A DNA stretch of 40,832 bases. Origin: Betaproteobacteria bacterium (GTDB lineage Bacteria > Pseudomonadota > Gammaproteobacteria > Burkholderiales > Thiobacteraceae). The DNA lies in contig JANYAU010000088.1 of the NCBI GenBank assembly GCA_025361165.1, forward strand, positions 1 through 40,832, in the 5' to 3' direction. A program made the position numbers and the translations under genes. This document shows positions 16,425 to 26,234 of the stretch, one piece after another; position 1 is the first letter of the stretch, and every line of letters begins with the position of its first letter. Below the pieces are notes generated by a model. The model was not told the DNA's origin. It saw nothing but the letters and a program-made list of their open reading frames with translations, and ran no database searches.

Positions 16425-17324
16425 TTATTTCTTTGCGGCAAATGCTTCGAGCTTGGTGGCTTTAATCAAATGGCCGTCGAGGCCCGCTTCTTTGGCGGAA
16501 CCACCGTAGGCGAGCGTCATCAATTGGCTGTAATACAGCACCGGGATATTGAACTTGGTGCCATAGCGCTTGTTCACTGCGCCTTGATAGATCTCGACGT
16601 TGGCTTGGCATAGCGGGCAGGGTGTGACGATCATTTCCGCGCCGTGATCGTAGGCGGATTCGACGATGTCTTTAATTTGTTTCTGGCTTTTTTCCGGCTC
16701 AGAGAAGGCCAGTGCGCCGCCGCAGCAAGTGACTTTCTGATCGTATTTCACCGCTTCGCCGCCCATGGTCTCGACCAGCTTATCGAGATACACCGGGTTC
16801 TCGAACGATTCGCCGTCGATGCCGAAGGGCCGGTTAGTTTGGCAACCGACGTAGCCGGCGAACTTGATGCCTTCCAGCGGTTTCACCACGTGCTTTTTCA
16901 ATTCATCGTAGCCGAAGTCTTCAATCAACACTTCGACCATATGCATGACTTCGGCCTTGCCTTGATATTCCAGCCCGGCTTCTTTGAGCGCTTCGTTGGC
17001 GTCGGCGCGCATGGTGGAATTATGATCCAAGCGCTCTTTGGTTTCGCGTGCTGAGAGCCAGCAGGCGGCGCAGGTGGCAACCACTTTTTGGCCGGGCAAT
17101 TCGCGCTCGGCCATCGCCAAATTACGCGCGTTCATCGCGTGCCGCGGAAGCTCGCCACCTTCGGCGTAGCCAATGGAGGCGCCGCAGCAATTCCAGTCGG
17201 GGATTTCGGTGAGCTTGATATCCAGGGTCTTGCACATCGAATTCACCGACGTGAGATAGTTGGATGCCGATGCGCCCTTTTGCGAAGAGCAACCAGGGTA
17301 AAAAGCGTATTCTTTTGTCGCCAT
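16425..17324 (-). CDS. hdrB: Heterodisulfide reductase-like subunit B
   Basis: This 299-residue protein carries two CCG domains, the cysteine-rich motifs that hold the unusual [4Fe-4S] clusters at the disulfide site of HdrB. The first set is C12, C46-C47 (NCCGAS) and C85/C88 (CAAC); the second is C161 (GCQTNRP), C200-C201 (TCCGGA) and C236/C239 (CPLC). All ligands are present, so it may still reduce or form a disulfide, or pass electrons to a quinone or sulfur carrier. AAGGAG overlaps the hdrC stop codon 10 bases upstream, showing tight coupling. It takes the place of the QmoC membrane subunit found in sulfate reducers. Confidence 0.9.
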   Translation of the reverse strand: MATKEYAFYPGCSSQKGASASNYLTSVNSMCKTLDIKLTEIPDWNCCGASIGYAEGGELPRHAMNARNLAMAERELPGQKVVATCAACWLSARETKERLDHNSTMRADANEALKEAGLEYQGKAEVMHMVEVLIEDFGYDELKKHVVKPLEGIKFAGYVGCQTNRPFGIDGESFENPVYLDKLVETMGGEAVKYDQKVTCCGGALAFSEPEKSQKQIKDIVESAYDHGAEMIVTPCPLCQANVEIYQGAVNKRYGTKFNIPVLYYSQLMTLAYGGSAKEAGLDGHLIKATKLEAFAAKK

Positions 17325-17334
17325 GTGTGTCTCC

Positions 17335-17961
17335 TTAAGCGGCCGTCAGGCCTTTGCGGCGATCTTCAATTTCGCGCGCCTTCTTGAGCATCGCGTGGAT
17401 GCCTTTGGTGTCTTTGCAGCCATGTGGCTTTAACAACTCGATCGGGTTCAGGCGTTTCGCCATAACCATCCCCAAGCCCACACTCGCCATCGTCAATCCA
17501 ACTTTAATGCCGCTGACGAAGCCATCCCTGAAATACAAACCGAGTGATAATTTCAATTCGTTCACGCGACCGGTCTTGATGATGTTGTTCCAGAACAGCG
17601 CAGAGAAATGCCGCGTCGGCTGATTCTTGGGCGCCAAGCCCAGGCGGTGCGCGTAATTGGCCAGGCCGTGCATGATGTGGGTAATCGGGATTTCGCGCGG
17701 GCAGCGTACGATGCAGTTGTAGCATGAGGTGCACATCCACATCGAACTCGAAGTCAGCACTTCTTCGCGCTTGCCGGCGCGGATCATCATGAAAAGTTCT
17801 TGCGGCGGATGCTCCCAGTCCGGGCCGAACGGACAGGAGCCAGAACACACGCCACATTGAATGCACATCTTGACCCAGTCGCCTTCTTCGACGCAGGCTT
17901 CGACTTCCTTGAGGAAGTTGTTGCGGTACTTCGCTACTGCTTGGGCATTGAGATCGCTCAT
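17335..17961 (-). CDS. hdrC: Heterodisulfide reductase-like subunit C
   Basis: This 208-residue iron-sulfur protein has two [4Fe-4S] ferredoxin motifs: CIQCGVCSGSCP (C33, C36, C39, C43) and CTSCYNCIVRCP (C77, C80, C83, C87). HdrC passes electrons between the flavin/iron-sulfur part (here QmoB) and HdrB. Residues 135-175 contain a hydrophobic stretch (VGLTMASVGLGMVMAKRL) that might contact the membrane, but there are no multiple helices as in QmoC. The ribosome-binding site AGGAGA overlaps the qmoB stop, 11 bases before the ATG. Confidence 0.9.
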   Translation of the reverse strand: MSDLNAQAVAKYRNNFLKEVEACVEEGDWVKMCIQCGVCSGSCPFGPDWEHPPQELFMMIRAGKREEVLTSSSMWMCTSCYNCIVRCPREIPITHIMHGLANYAHRLGLAPKNQPTRHFSALFWNNIIKTGRVNELKLSLGLYFRDGFVSGIKVGLTMASVGLGMVMAKRLNPIELLKPHGCKDTKGIHAMLKKAREIEDRRKGLTAA

Positions 17962-17972
17962 TTAGTCGTCTC

Positions 17973-20189
17973 CTAGAACTTGAACGGGCTCATACCAATT
18001 TCTTGGATCTTGGCCGCATAATCGTTAATCAGTTGCGGTACGCGCTCGATGTCGGCAATCGCGACCTCGAAGTTTTGCACCCGCTCGGGCTCGAGATTCA
18101 AGCTCTTCAGCGTGTCGTCTATTTTGGACAGACGCTGACTGGCGATCTCGGACCCCTTCACGAAGTGACACTGATAGTTATCACCGTGCTTGCAGCCCAT
18201 CATCATCACGCCATCGTAGCCGCTGTTCAAGGCATCGGTGACCCAAATCAGGTTGACCGAGCCCAGGCAGCGCACCGGGATCACGCGCACATAAGCGCTA
18301 TAGGTATTGCGATTCATGCCGGCCATATCGAGCGCGGGATAGGCGTCGTTCTCGCACGCCAAAATCAGAATCCGCGGCTTCTCCTGAAATTCGTCGGGAA
18401 TATCCACGGCTTTGATTTGCGAGCCGACCGAATCCACCGAATAGTTTTCAAACGAAATCACGCGCACCGGGCACGCGCCCATGCAAGTGCCGCAGCGGCG
18501 GCAGCGCGATTCGTTGAACACCGGGTAACCCTTCTCGTTCTCGTCGATGGCGCCGAACGGGCACTCCACCGTGCAGCGCTTGCATTGGGTGCAGCCTTCG
18601 ATACGCACAATGGGGAAAGACAGATCGCCGGAGCGCGGATGCGCGGCGCGGCCGACCGCAGCATTTTCGATGGCTTGAATCGCTTTCATGGTAGCGCCAG
18701 TGGCGTCTTCCATCGCCTGAGCGATGTCCATCGGGCGGCGCACCGGGCCGGCGGGATAAATGCCGGTACGGCGCGATTCGTAAGGGAAGCAGATGAAGTG
18801 CGAATCGACGAAGCCTTGCTTTAATTGCGGCACATCTGGGCCCTGACGATAGTTCAAGTTCAGGATAGAAATTTGTTTGAATTCCGCAGCGGCTTCGGTT
18901 TCCGTTTCCAGCTTGCTCGGATCGATATTCACACCGGAATTCGGCACTTGACCGGTAGCCAACACCACCAGATCGGTATCGATCGTTGCGTTCTGGTCAC
19001 CCAGAATCAGATCGTTGAAAACGACTTTCAATCCACTACCGTTGGCTTCGACGCTGGAGACTTTACCCTTGGTAAAAGTTACGCCTTTTCTCTGCGCGCT
19101 GCGGTAGAAATCTTCGCCGTTACCAGGTGTACGCAGATCGTCGTAAATCACCACGGTATCGACGTCCGGATTTTGGTCCTTGAAATACATCGCCTGCTTG
19201 ATACTGGTGTTGCAGCAAGTGCCAGAACAGTAGGACAGATGCTTGCCGGTTTCGTCACGCTGGCCCGCGCATTGCACGAACACCACGGTTTTCACTTCGC
19301 TGCCATCGGCACGTTTGATCGCGCCGCCGGCAGCACGCTTGGCCAGGACTTCCAGGCCGGCTTGATCCACCACGTGCGGGCTCTTGCCGCCGCCCAGTTC
19401 CGGCAATTTTTCCATGTCATACAGCGTAAAGCCGGAAGCTTGCACGATGGCGCCCACATGCTCTTGGCTCACGCTACCGGATTCGGTAGCAATGTCGATC
19501 ATAAATCGACCCGGCGCGCCGTCGGTCTTAGCGATGGTGGCGTTGAGATAAACTTTGATGTTCTTGTCGGTTTGAATCGCGGCGATCATCGCTTCCACGC
19601 CGGTGTCGGCTGGATCGGCGAACGGCTCTTTGAACGCGACGCGCTTCCACAACTGGCCGGCCCAGCCGCCAAGTTGCCCGGTTTTTTCGACCAGCACCAC
19701 TTGGTAGCCAGTCTTCGACGCTTCCAGCGCCGCGGTCATGCCGGTGATGCCGCCACCGACCACGAGCACGGTGTTGTTGCGCTCCGCGGTGGTGCTACCT
19801 TCCGGTTGAACTAATTTCTTGGCTTCGGCACAGGCCATGCGCACGTAGTCTTGCGCCATCTCTTGCGTGGTTTCTTGATGCTCGTCACCGATGGGACGAA
19901 CCCAGATCACGCCCTCGCGCAGATTGGCACGCGACATGGCCACCGCCGGAAAATAAAACGCTTCGGTCTTCGCCCGGCGCGAACAAGCCGCGATCGCAAT
20001 GTGGGTTACGCCTTCTTCGATATCTTTTTGGATCGTTGCCACGCCGTCGGCGTTGCACAAGAAAGCATGCTCGCGCACCAGATGCGCTTTGCCATCGGTT
20101 TTCGCAATTTGCGCCAGCGCTTTGGTGTCCAAGCGCTCGCCCAGACCGCAGCCTTGGCACACGTATGCCGCTATTTTTTGATCTGCCAT
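17973..20189 (-). CDS. qmoB: QmoB-type HdrA/MvhD fusion flavoprotein
   Basis: This 738-residue protein combines an HdrA-like flavoprotein with an MvhD domain, the defining layout of QmoB. In order: an N-terminal Cys-containing segment (CQGCGLGERLD, C11/C14), the FAD motif VVGGGITGMTAALE (144-156), the HdrA cysteine motif YCSGTCC (320-326), two ferredoxin clusters (C533, C536, C539, C543 and C563, C566, C569, C573), and an MvhD part from about 605 with C612, C641, C666 and C674. It should bind FAD and several Fe-S clusters in the cytoplasm and exchange electrons with QmoA and HdrBC. It starts 4 bases after the qmoA stop, with GGAGG overlapping the end of qmoA. Confidence 0.93.
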   Translation of the reverse strand: MADQKIAAYVCQGCGLGERLDTKALAQIAKTDGKAHLVREHAFLCNADGVATIQKDIEEGVTHIAIAACSRRAKTEAFYFPAVAMSRANLREGVIWVRPIGDEHQETTQEMAQDYVRMACAEAKKLVQPEGSTTAERNNTVLVVGGGITGMTAALEASKTGYQVVLVEKTGQLGGWAGQLWKRVAFKEPFADPADTGVEAMIAAIQTDKNIKVYLNATIAKTDGAPGRFMIDIATESGSVSQEHVGAIVQASGFTLYDMEKLPELGGGKSPHVVDQAGLEVLAKRAAGGAIKRADGSEVKTVVFVQCAGQRDETGKHLSYCSGTCCNTSIKQAMYFKDQNPDVDTVVIYDDLRTPGNGEDFYRSAQRKGVTFTKGKVSSVEANGSGLKVVFNDLILGDQNATIDTDLVVLATGQVPNSGVNIDPSKLETETEAAAEFKQISILNLNYRQGPDVPQLKQGFVDSHFICFPYESRRTGIYPAGPVRRPMDIAQAMEDATGATMKAIQAIENAAVGRAAHPRSGDLSFPIVRIEGCTQCKRCTVECPFGAIDENEKGYPVFNESRCRRCGTCMGACPVRVISFENYSVDSVGSQIKAVDIPDEFQEKPRILILACENDAYPALDMAGMNRNTYSAYVRVIPVRCLGSVNLIWVTDALNSGYDGVMMMGCKHGDNYQCHFVKGSEIASQRLSKIDDTLKSLNLEPERVQNFEVAIADIERVPQLINDYAAKIQEIGMSPFKF

Positions 20190-20193
20190 GTTA

Positions 20194-21480
20194 TTAAGCC
20201 TCCGCCCGTGCTACTTGGTTCACGACTTGGATCGCACGCAGTGCGCTCGCCGTCGCCGACTGCACCGCACGATTCACGTCCAGCGCGTTGGTCGCGCAGC
20301 CCGCGCCGAACAGGCCGCCGTTTGCTTCATCCAATTGAATAAAGCCGCTCGAATCCGCCACGATATCCATCGGAATCATGCCCGCCGGTACCGACGGCGC
20401 CATGCCAATCGCCAGTACTACGAGATCGTGCTCGGTGGCGTAGCGGTGATAGCCTTCGGTATCCACACCGTGGCAAATCGGGTTGCCGGTTTTTTCGTCC
20501 TCGACAATTTTCGCCACTTTGGACTTGATGAACTTCACGTTCGGATTGGCTTTGACCTTCTGGTAGAAATCCTCGAAGCGGTCGATGGCGCGAATGTCGA
20601 TGTAGTAAATGGTGGACTTGCCCTCGTCGCCGAATTTCTCGGTAACGTAATTGGTTTGCTTAAGCGAGGCCATGCAGCAAATGCGTGAGCAATGGCGCAA
20701 GTGATTCTCATCGCGCGAACCGGCGCATTGAATAAAGGCCACGTTCTTGGCTTCTTTGCCATCGGACGGACGCAGAATCTTGCCGCCGGTCGGGCCATGC
20801 GGATCGGCCAAGCGCTCGAACTCGACGCTGGTAATCACATTCGCGAAACGGTCATAGCCGTAAGGTTGAATCTTCGCCGCATCGTAGGGCTGCCAGCCGG
20901 TCGCCCACACTACCGCGCCGGCCTTGATCTGTATCGTCTCTTCCTTCATATCGAGATCGATCGCGTCGTACTTGCACGCCGCCTTGGCTTTATCAGCTTC
21001 CGGTGTGCCGATGATGGATGGGTCCAGCACATAGCGCATGGGATAGGCCATGGCATTTGGGATATACGCGGCTTTGATCTTGTTCAAGTTGTAGTTAAAG
21101 GCATTGGGTATCTCGGCCGTAACCGCCTTACCGCACTCACCGCAGGCAGTACAGTTCTCGTTCACATAGCGCGGAGAAAGTTTCACGCTGACGGTGTAGT
21201 CGCCTTTTTGACCGGTAATGCCGGTCACTTCAGCCATCGTCAAGGTGCGAATACGGCGGCTGCCTTTCAGGCGGCGCAAATTGATTTCTAAACCGCAAGT
21301 CGGATGGCACAGCTTGGGGAAATATCGATAGAGCTGCGAAACGCGGCCGCCGAGAGCAGGATTTTTTTCCAGCAAAACGACATCTTTGCCACACTCGGCT
21401 GCCTCTAGGGCCGCTGTCATGCCGCTGATGCCGCCGCCGACCACCAGAATGGTCTGGTTGGTTGCCACTACTTCCGTCAT
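20194..21480 (-). CDS. qmoA: QmoA-type HdrA-like flavoprotein
   Basis: This 428-residue HdrA-like flavoprotein shows the FAD motif VVGGGISGMTAALEAAECG near its start, the segment GGRVSQLYRYFPKLCHPTCG, a cysteine motif CTACGECG (about 110), and the HdrA motif HCSRICCMASLKQ (about 275). Its size matches QmoA (about 410-440 residues), which is shorter than HdrA proper and lacks the C-terminal ferredoxin domain. The ATG at 21480 is chosen because GGAGGAG lies 6 bases upstream; the longer frame would add 18 residues across the ribosome-binding site. It heads the operon qmoA-qmoB-hdrC-hdrB. In sulfate reducers and many sulfur oxidisers Qmo exchanges electrons with APS reductase; no apr gene is in the window. 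Confidence 0.92.
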   Translation of the reverse strand: MTEVVATNQTILVVGGGISGMTAALEAAECGKDVVLLEKNPALGGRVSQLYRYFPKLCHPTCGLEINLRRLKGSRRIRTLTMAEVTGITGQKGDYTVSVKLSPRYVNENCTACGECGKAVTAEIPNAFNYNLNKIKAAYIPNAMAYPMRYVLDPSIIGTPEADKAKAACKYDAIDLDMKEETIQIKAGAVVWATGWQPYDAAKIQPYGYDRFANVITSVEFERLADPHGPTGGKILRPSDGKEAKNVAFIQCAGSRDENHLRHCSRICCMASLKQTNYVTEKFGDEGKSTIYYIDIRAIDRFEDFYQKVKANPNVKFIKSKVAKIVEDEKTGNPICHGVDTEGYHRYATEHDLVVLAIGMAPSVPAGMIPMDIVADSSGFIQLDEANGGLFGAGCATNALDVNRAVQSATASALRAIQVVNQVARAEA

Positions 21481-21709
21481 GAGGTCTCCTCCAACTACGG
21501 ATGGGTTGCTGACCGGCGGCGTTCCCGCCACCAATCATTAAAGAAAATCTGTGCTTTTTTTCGTGTGCCCAATAGCTAAGCGGACGCTTTTTAAGACTCG
21601 AGATATTACTCTCAATCCCTAGCCCATTCCACATTCGGCCCGGCAAAAAACAATTGAAAATACTTATGCGGCAATAGAAGCCGTAAATTTGGGCGCGATC
21701 AGGGGTGCT

Positions 21710-22264
21710 TCAATGCTGCGCTACGCGCGGCATATTGCATATCTCCCCTGGCTCGGCAGGGACATCGCGCACTTCAAACGTCATGCTCTCCAGATCGCCC
21801 ATGATATAGGTCGGCGGCGAACCCACGCCGCCCACGGTACCGGGATTGAGCAGCAAGGTCTTGCCGCCCTTGATGTTGTCCACCCACTGAATCTCGGAAC
21901 GATGATCATGCCCGCAGCACACCACATCCCAATCGCCGGTGGTCGCCATGCCGCGTGCGTAATGCGGGTAATGCACCATAAAAATTTTCTTGCCGGCGAA
22001 TTCTAGCGCCGCATCCGGACCGTGGTACTGCACCACACTTGCCGGCTCGCAACTGAGTTTACCCAGGCTAAACAAATCGCCGGTATTGTTGCCGTGCACC
22101 ACATGCACCGGCAAACCATGTTTTTGCAGCACGCGCAGCGTGGTCGGCGCCACCACATCGCCGCAATGCAGCACCGCTTCCGCGCCGCGGGCTTTGGCAT
22201 CCGCCACCGCATGATCGAGCAAACGGCGATTATCGTGGCTATCGGAGAGAATACAGAGTTTCAT
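21710..22264 (-). CDS. YfcE/MJ0936-type metallophosphoesterase
   Basis: This 184-residue phosphodiesterase belongs to the small calcineurin-like family of YfcE. The metal ligands are visible in order: SDSHDN (D8, H10), HCGDVV (D36), HGNNTG (N58 region), HYPHYARG and CCGHDHRS near the C-terminus. The start MKLCILSDSHDN is the typical beginning of the family; a longer frame upstream has no support. The natural substrate is unknown, though relatives cleave artificial phosphodiesters. It sits 229 bases upstream of qmoA on the same strand, which is too far for obvious coupling. Confidence 0.88.
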   Translation of the reverse strand: MKLCILSDSHDNRRLLDHAVADAKARGAEAVLHCGDVVAPTTLRVLQKHGLPVHVVHGNNTGDLFSLGKLSCEPASVVQYHGPDAALEFAGKKIFMVHYPHYARGMATTGDWDVVCCGHDHRSEIQWVDNIKGGKTLLLNPGTVGGVGSPPTYIMGDLESMTFEVRDVPAEPGEICNMPRVAQH

Positions 22265-22332
22265 GGCACGCCTAAAAGTTGAAACAGAAAAAGCGCGCAT
22301 GCTAACACAAGGCGGATGCTCGGTAAGCTCCA

Positions 22333-24678
22333 TCACGCGATGGCTGGCTTGGCGAAGTAATATCCCTGCGCCCAATCGACGCCGAGATCGCACAGCACTT
22401 GCGCGGTTTCGGAATCTTCCACGCATTCGGCCACAGTGAGAATATTGAATTTCTGCGCGGTGTTGACCAGCGTATCCACCAACTGGCGAATACGTTTGTC
22501 GGTGGTGATGCGCCCTACCATCCAACCTTCGATTTTGATGAAATTGACCGGTAATTCGGCTAGATAGAGGAAGGACGAATAGCCGCTGCCGAAGTCGTCG
22601 AGCGCGAGGCGAAAGCCGAAGTCGGTGAGTGGTTTAAGGTGTTTTTTCAGCAGCAGGATATCGCCCAATTGGCGCTCGGTGATCTCGATCACGATCGGTT
22701 TCTCTGCCGTGTCTTCCAAGCCGCAGCTTTCGCACAAGGTGCGCGCGCGCTGCAGCAAGCCTGCCACCGCCTCCGGGTTGGCGAGGAATTGCGGCGAGAG
22801 ATTGATGAAGTGCGCTAGCTCCCCCTCGCCATTGGCCTTGGGGGATTGCACGCTTTGCGCGCAGCGCTCGAGCGCGCCGGTCGAAATGCTTTGGTCGATA
22901 GCGGAGATAAGATGCAAGGCCTCTGCCGCTTGAATAAAGTTGATCGCCGGGATCAGCGAGTCATCCTTGGCGCGAATGCGCGCCAGCGCTTCCTCGGCGA
23001 CGATGCGGCCGGTGCGCAAATTGACGATCGGTTGATAAGCGGGCAGCAAGCGTCCTTCGTGCAGCGCGCTTTGCACTTGCGAGCCTTCCCAAATCACACT
23101 GCCCTTGCGGCTGCTGTCCTTGCCCGCGCACATCACTTTGTCTCGCCCGGCGTGTTTAGCTTCGTATAACAGCGCGTCTGCCTGAGCGAGCATGCTCTCG
23201 ATATCGGTATGCTCGGCACCGTAAAGCGCCACGCCCATACTCACTGTCACCGGTAGCTCGCCTTGCGTCAGTACGATAGGGTTAGCTTTAACTTGCTTGC
23301 GCAGGCGTTCCGCCGCGGTGATGGCGCCACGCCGGTCCATATCGTGAAAACACACGATGAATTCTTCGCCCCCCCAGCGCGCGATCCAGTCGCCGCCGCG
23401 CAGGTTGGCCGCCATGTTGTCCGCCACATGCTTTAACACTTGATCGCCGATGTGGTGGCCGTATTGGTCGTTCACTAATTTGAAGCGGTCGATATCGACG
23501 ATGGCAACGGCAAAATTGCCGTGGTCGCGCCGCGCCCGGCCCCACTCCAGTTCCAACCGATCCTCCGCCGCACGCCGGTTGGCCAAACCTGTAAGGTGAT
23601 CCTCCATCGCGATACGCGTGATTTCGTGCTCGGCCTTTTTGCGCTCGGTGATATCGACTTCGATCGCGACATAGTGTGTCACTTCCGCTTCGTCGTCGCG
23701 CACCGGCACAATGGAAAGATCGAGCCAGTACGGATTGCCGCTTTTGTGGTAATTAAGCATTTCGACTTGAATCGGCTTGTTCGCCGCCAGCGCTTCGCGG
23801 ATCATTACCCGCGTCGCCTGGCTCGTCTCCGGCCCTTGTAGAAAGTGCGGCGTCTTGCCCATCACTTCCTCTTCGCTATAGCCGGTGATCACGGCGAACG
23901 CCGGGTTAACGTACACGATTTCCTGCTTCGCATTGGTGATCAAAATTGCCTGGCTAGACGCTTCGATCGCGGTCGAGAGCAAGCGCCTGTGCTGCGCCTC
24001 GCTCTCGGTCTGCGTGACATTGACCGCGAAGCCATGCAGCAACTCAGCAGGGGTTTTACCGTCGATATAGGCGATGACATCAAGCGCGATTGGACGGCCA
24101 TCGGCATGCTTGGCTTTGACCGACACCCGCTCGGTTTTTTCCAGATTGCGCGCCGCCGCGTTGAGACGCGAGAACGCTTGCTTGCCAAACAGGGCGCTGG
24201 TCGGTTGCCCGATCAAATCCTCGCGCAAATAGCCGCAAAAATCGAGGAAGCTGTCGTCCGCCTCCATAATCACGCTGTCGTCGAGACGCAGCGTGAAGCG
24301 GCCCATGTGCGTGGCTTCGAGAAAATCGCGCTCGTAGCGCATGGCCAACACTTGCTCGTGAGTCTGAATCGCGCTCAGCAACTCGGCGATGCTACCGCCC
24401 ACCAGCAAACCGACCAGTTCGTTGGAATGCGAGAACACCTCGTTGAGTTGCACGCGAGCGCGCGCGTCCTCGCCCTTGGCGGAGAGATTCACCGCAGATG
24501 CCGCCGCTTTCAAAAACTGCTTGTGGACGCGACCCATGCGTACCCAAGCTTCGTGCAGATCGTCACCGGAGAGTTGTTTGATAAGCCGCGGATCAGCAGC
24601 TTCATAGCCATGCCAATATTCTGCAGGAGGTAAACCCGCTTCGGCAGCCGCCCCGTCGGCAAGAACGCGATCCACCAC
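22333..24678 (-). CDS. CZB-like, PAS, GGDEF and EAL domain c-di-GMP signalling protein
   Basis: This is a cytoplasmic sensor with both c-di-GMP synthesis and breakdown domains. Residues 1-90 resemble the C-terminal half of a chemoreceptor zinc-binding (CZB) domain (HEAWVRMGRVHKQF). Two PAS domains follow (about 120-220 and 235-350, the second with ITGYSEEEVMGKTPHFLQGPE), then GGDEF (about 360-520, motif GGEEF with DIDRFKLVNDQYGHHIGD), then EAL (about 540-781). The EAL glutamate is present as EEALAR, with DDFGSGYSS and ECVED, so both activities may be intact. The GTG at 24678 is only a formal start: the frame stays open and CZB-like for 24 more codons up to an ATC at 24750 that has a GGAG seven bases before it. 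No transmembrane segment is seen. Confidence 0.88.
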   Translation of the reverse strand: MVDRVLADGAAAEAGLPPAEYWHGYEAADPRLIKQLSGDDLHEAWVRMGRVHKQFLKAAASAVNLSAKGEDARARVQLNEVFSHSNELVGLLVGGSIAELLSAIQTHEQVLAMRYERDFLEATHMGRFTLRLDDSVIMEADDSFLDFCGYLREDLIGQPTSALFGKQAFSRLNAAARNLEKTERVSVKAKHADGRPIALDVIAYIDGKTPAELLHGFAVNVTQTESEAQHRRLLSTAIEASSQAILITNAKQEIVYVNPAFAVITGYSEEEVMGKTPHFLQGPETSQATRVMIREALAANKPIQVEMLNYHKSGNPYWLDLSIVPVRDDEAEVTHYVAIEVDITERKKAEHEITRIAMEDHLTGLANRRAAEDRLELEWGRARRDHGNFAVAIVDIDRFKLVNDQYGHHIGDQVLKHVADNMAANLRGGDWIARWGGEEFIVCFHDMDRRGAITAAERLRKQVKANPIVLTQGELPVTVSMGVALYGAEHTDIESMLAQADALLYEAKHAGRDKVMCAGKDSSRKGSVIWEGSQVQSALHEGRLLPAYQPIVNLRTGRIVAEEALARIRAKDDSLIPAINFIQAAEALHLISAIDQSISTGALERCAQSVQSPKANGEGELAHFINLSPQFLANPEAVAGLLQRARTLCESCGLEDTAEKPIVIEITERQLGDILLLKKHLKPLTDFGFRLALDDFGSGYSSFLYLAELPVNFIKIEGWMVGRITTDKRIRQLVDTLVNTAQKFNILTVAECVEDSETAQVLCDLGVDWAQGYYFAKPAIA

Positions 24679-24812
24679 GCCTTTTAAATAGAGTAAATGA
24701 TGCTGTAGCTCGATTAAGAGCGGCGGGAAAACGGTCTTGAAAGTGGCGATAAGTTAGCTCCAAAAAATCTTCGCGCCATCATAAACCTCACATTACATGG
24801 GAGCAATGAGAT

Positions 24813-26228
24813 TTATGCACGGCGCCAGGTGGTGCCTTGCGGGCCATCTTCGAGGATGATGCCGGCTTCGGTCAGTTCCTTGCGGATGGCATCGGCACGG
24901 GCGAAGTCGCGGGCCTTGCGCGCGGCGAGGCGTTCGGTGATGAGTTGGTCGATTCCCTCTGAAGAGTAATTGGTTGTAGCAGCGATTACTGTGCCGAGCG
25001 CGGCCGTAATTGACTGACCCGTAAGCGTAACGGATACATCCCCTTTAAGGTGATGTGCATTTTGCAGCAAACCTAATACGCCCCCTAGCGCCTTCAATAA
25101 TCCCGATAAGCGGCCCGACTTGGTTTTATTCGCCTCGCGCGCCAACTCGAACAGCACCGTGATTGCGCCATGGCTGTCGAAATCGTCGTCCATCGCTTGC
25201 TTGAATTTCGCGGCATAGGGATCGTTCCAGTCGATTTCCACCGTTTCCGGTGGCACGCTTTGCAATGCAATGTAAAGCCCACGCAAGGACTGTTTCGCAT
25301 CCTGCAAATGCTGGTCGGAATAATTCAAGGGGCTGCGATAGTGCGCGCGCAAAATAAAAAAGCGCACCGTCTCCGCATCGAATTGCTTCAGCACTTCGCG
25401 AATGGTGAAGAAGTTGCCCAACGACTTCGACATCTTCTCGTTGTCCACGCGCACGAAGCCGTTATGCATCCAATAATTCACGAAGGCGTGATCGTGCGCG
25501 CCTTCGCTTTGCGCGATTTCATTTTCGTGATGGGGAAACTGCAAGTCCTGGCCGCCGCCGTGGATATCGAAGTGCTCGCCCAGATAATGTTCGCTCATCA
25601 CCGAGCATTCGATATGCCAGCCGGGGCGGCCTTTGCCCCAAGGCGAATCCCAAGCCGGTTCATTCGGTTTGGCGGCTTTCCATAGCACGAAATCCAGCGG
25701 ATCGCGCTTGTGGGGGTCCACGTCGACGCGCTCGCCCGCGCGCAAGTCGTCCAACGATTTGCCGGAGAGTTTGCCGTAGCCCTCGAAGCGATGCACGGCG
25801 TAATACACGTCGCCGTTCGCCGCGGGATAAGCCAGGCCCTTGTCCACCAGCGTTTGTATCATCTGCACCATGCCCGGCACGAACTGCGTGGCGCGCGGCT
25901 CGTGGGTCGGCGGCAGAATGCCGAGCTGGGCTTCGTCTTCATGCATGAATTGAATAAAACGATTGGTCAGCGCATCGATCGGCTCGTTATTCTCCGCCGC
26001 GCGCTTGATAATTTTGTCGTCGATATCCGTAACATTGCGCACATAATTCACCTCGAAGCCGCTCGTTTGCAGCCAGCGGTACGCCATGTCGAACACCACC
26101 ATTACCCGCGCATGGCCCAGGTGGCAAAAGTCGTACACCGTCATGCCACACACGTACATGCGCACCTTGCCCGGCGTAATCGGATGAAAAGTTTGTTTGG
26201 CGCGCGCGAGCGAATTGTAAATCAGCAT
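24813..26228 (-). CDS. cysS: Cysteinyl-tRNA synthetase
   Basis: This 471-residue class I synthetase attaches cysteine to its tRNA. It has the zinc-site cysteine in [16 protein letters not shown] (HIGH motif as HLGH), the second zinc region [22 protein letters not shown], and the KMSKS motif as KMSKSLGN near residue 270. The C-terminal anticodon region ends with [14 protein letters not shown], usual for the family. It begins 6 bases after the gltX stop, so the two synthetase genes form an operon. Confidence 0.98.
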   Translation of the reverse strand: MLIYNSLARAKQTFHPITPGKVRMYVCGMTVYDFCHLGHARVMVVFDMAYRWLQTSGFEVNYVRNVTDIDDKIIKRAAENNEPIDALTNRFIQFMHEDEAQLGILPPTHEPRATQFVPGMVQMIQTLVDKGLAYPAANGDVYYAVHRFEGYGKLSGKSLDDLRAGERVDVDPHKRDPLDFVLWKAAKPNEPAWDSPWGKGRPGWHIECSVMSEHYLGEHFDIHGGGQDLQFPHHENEIAQSEGAHDHAFVNYWMHNGFVRVDNEKMSKSLGNFFTIREVLKQFDAETVRFFILRAHYRSPLNYSDQHLQDAKQSLRGLYIALQSVPPETVEIDWNDPYAAKFKQAMDDDFDSHGAITVLFELAREANKTKSGRLSGLLKALGGVLGLLQNAHHLKGDVSVTLTGQSITAALGTVIAATTNYSSEGIDQLITERLAARKARDFARADAIRKELTEAGIILEDGPQGTTWRRA

Positions 26229-26234
26229 CGCTGA

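Noticed and set aside
18825-19814. 329-codon plus-strand open frame opposite qmoB
   Set aside because: It is antisense to a well-supported gene and its translation has no recognisable pattern.
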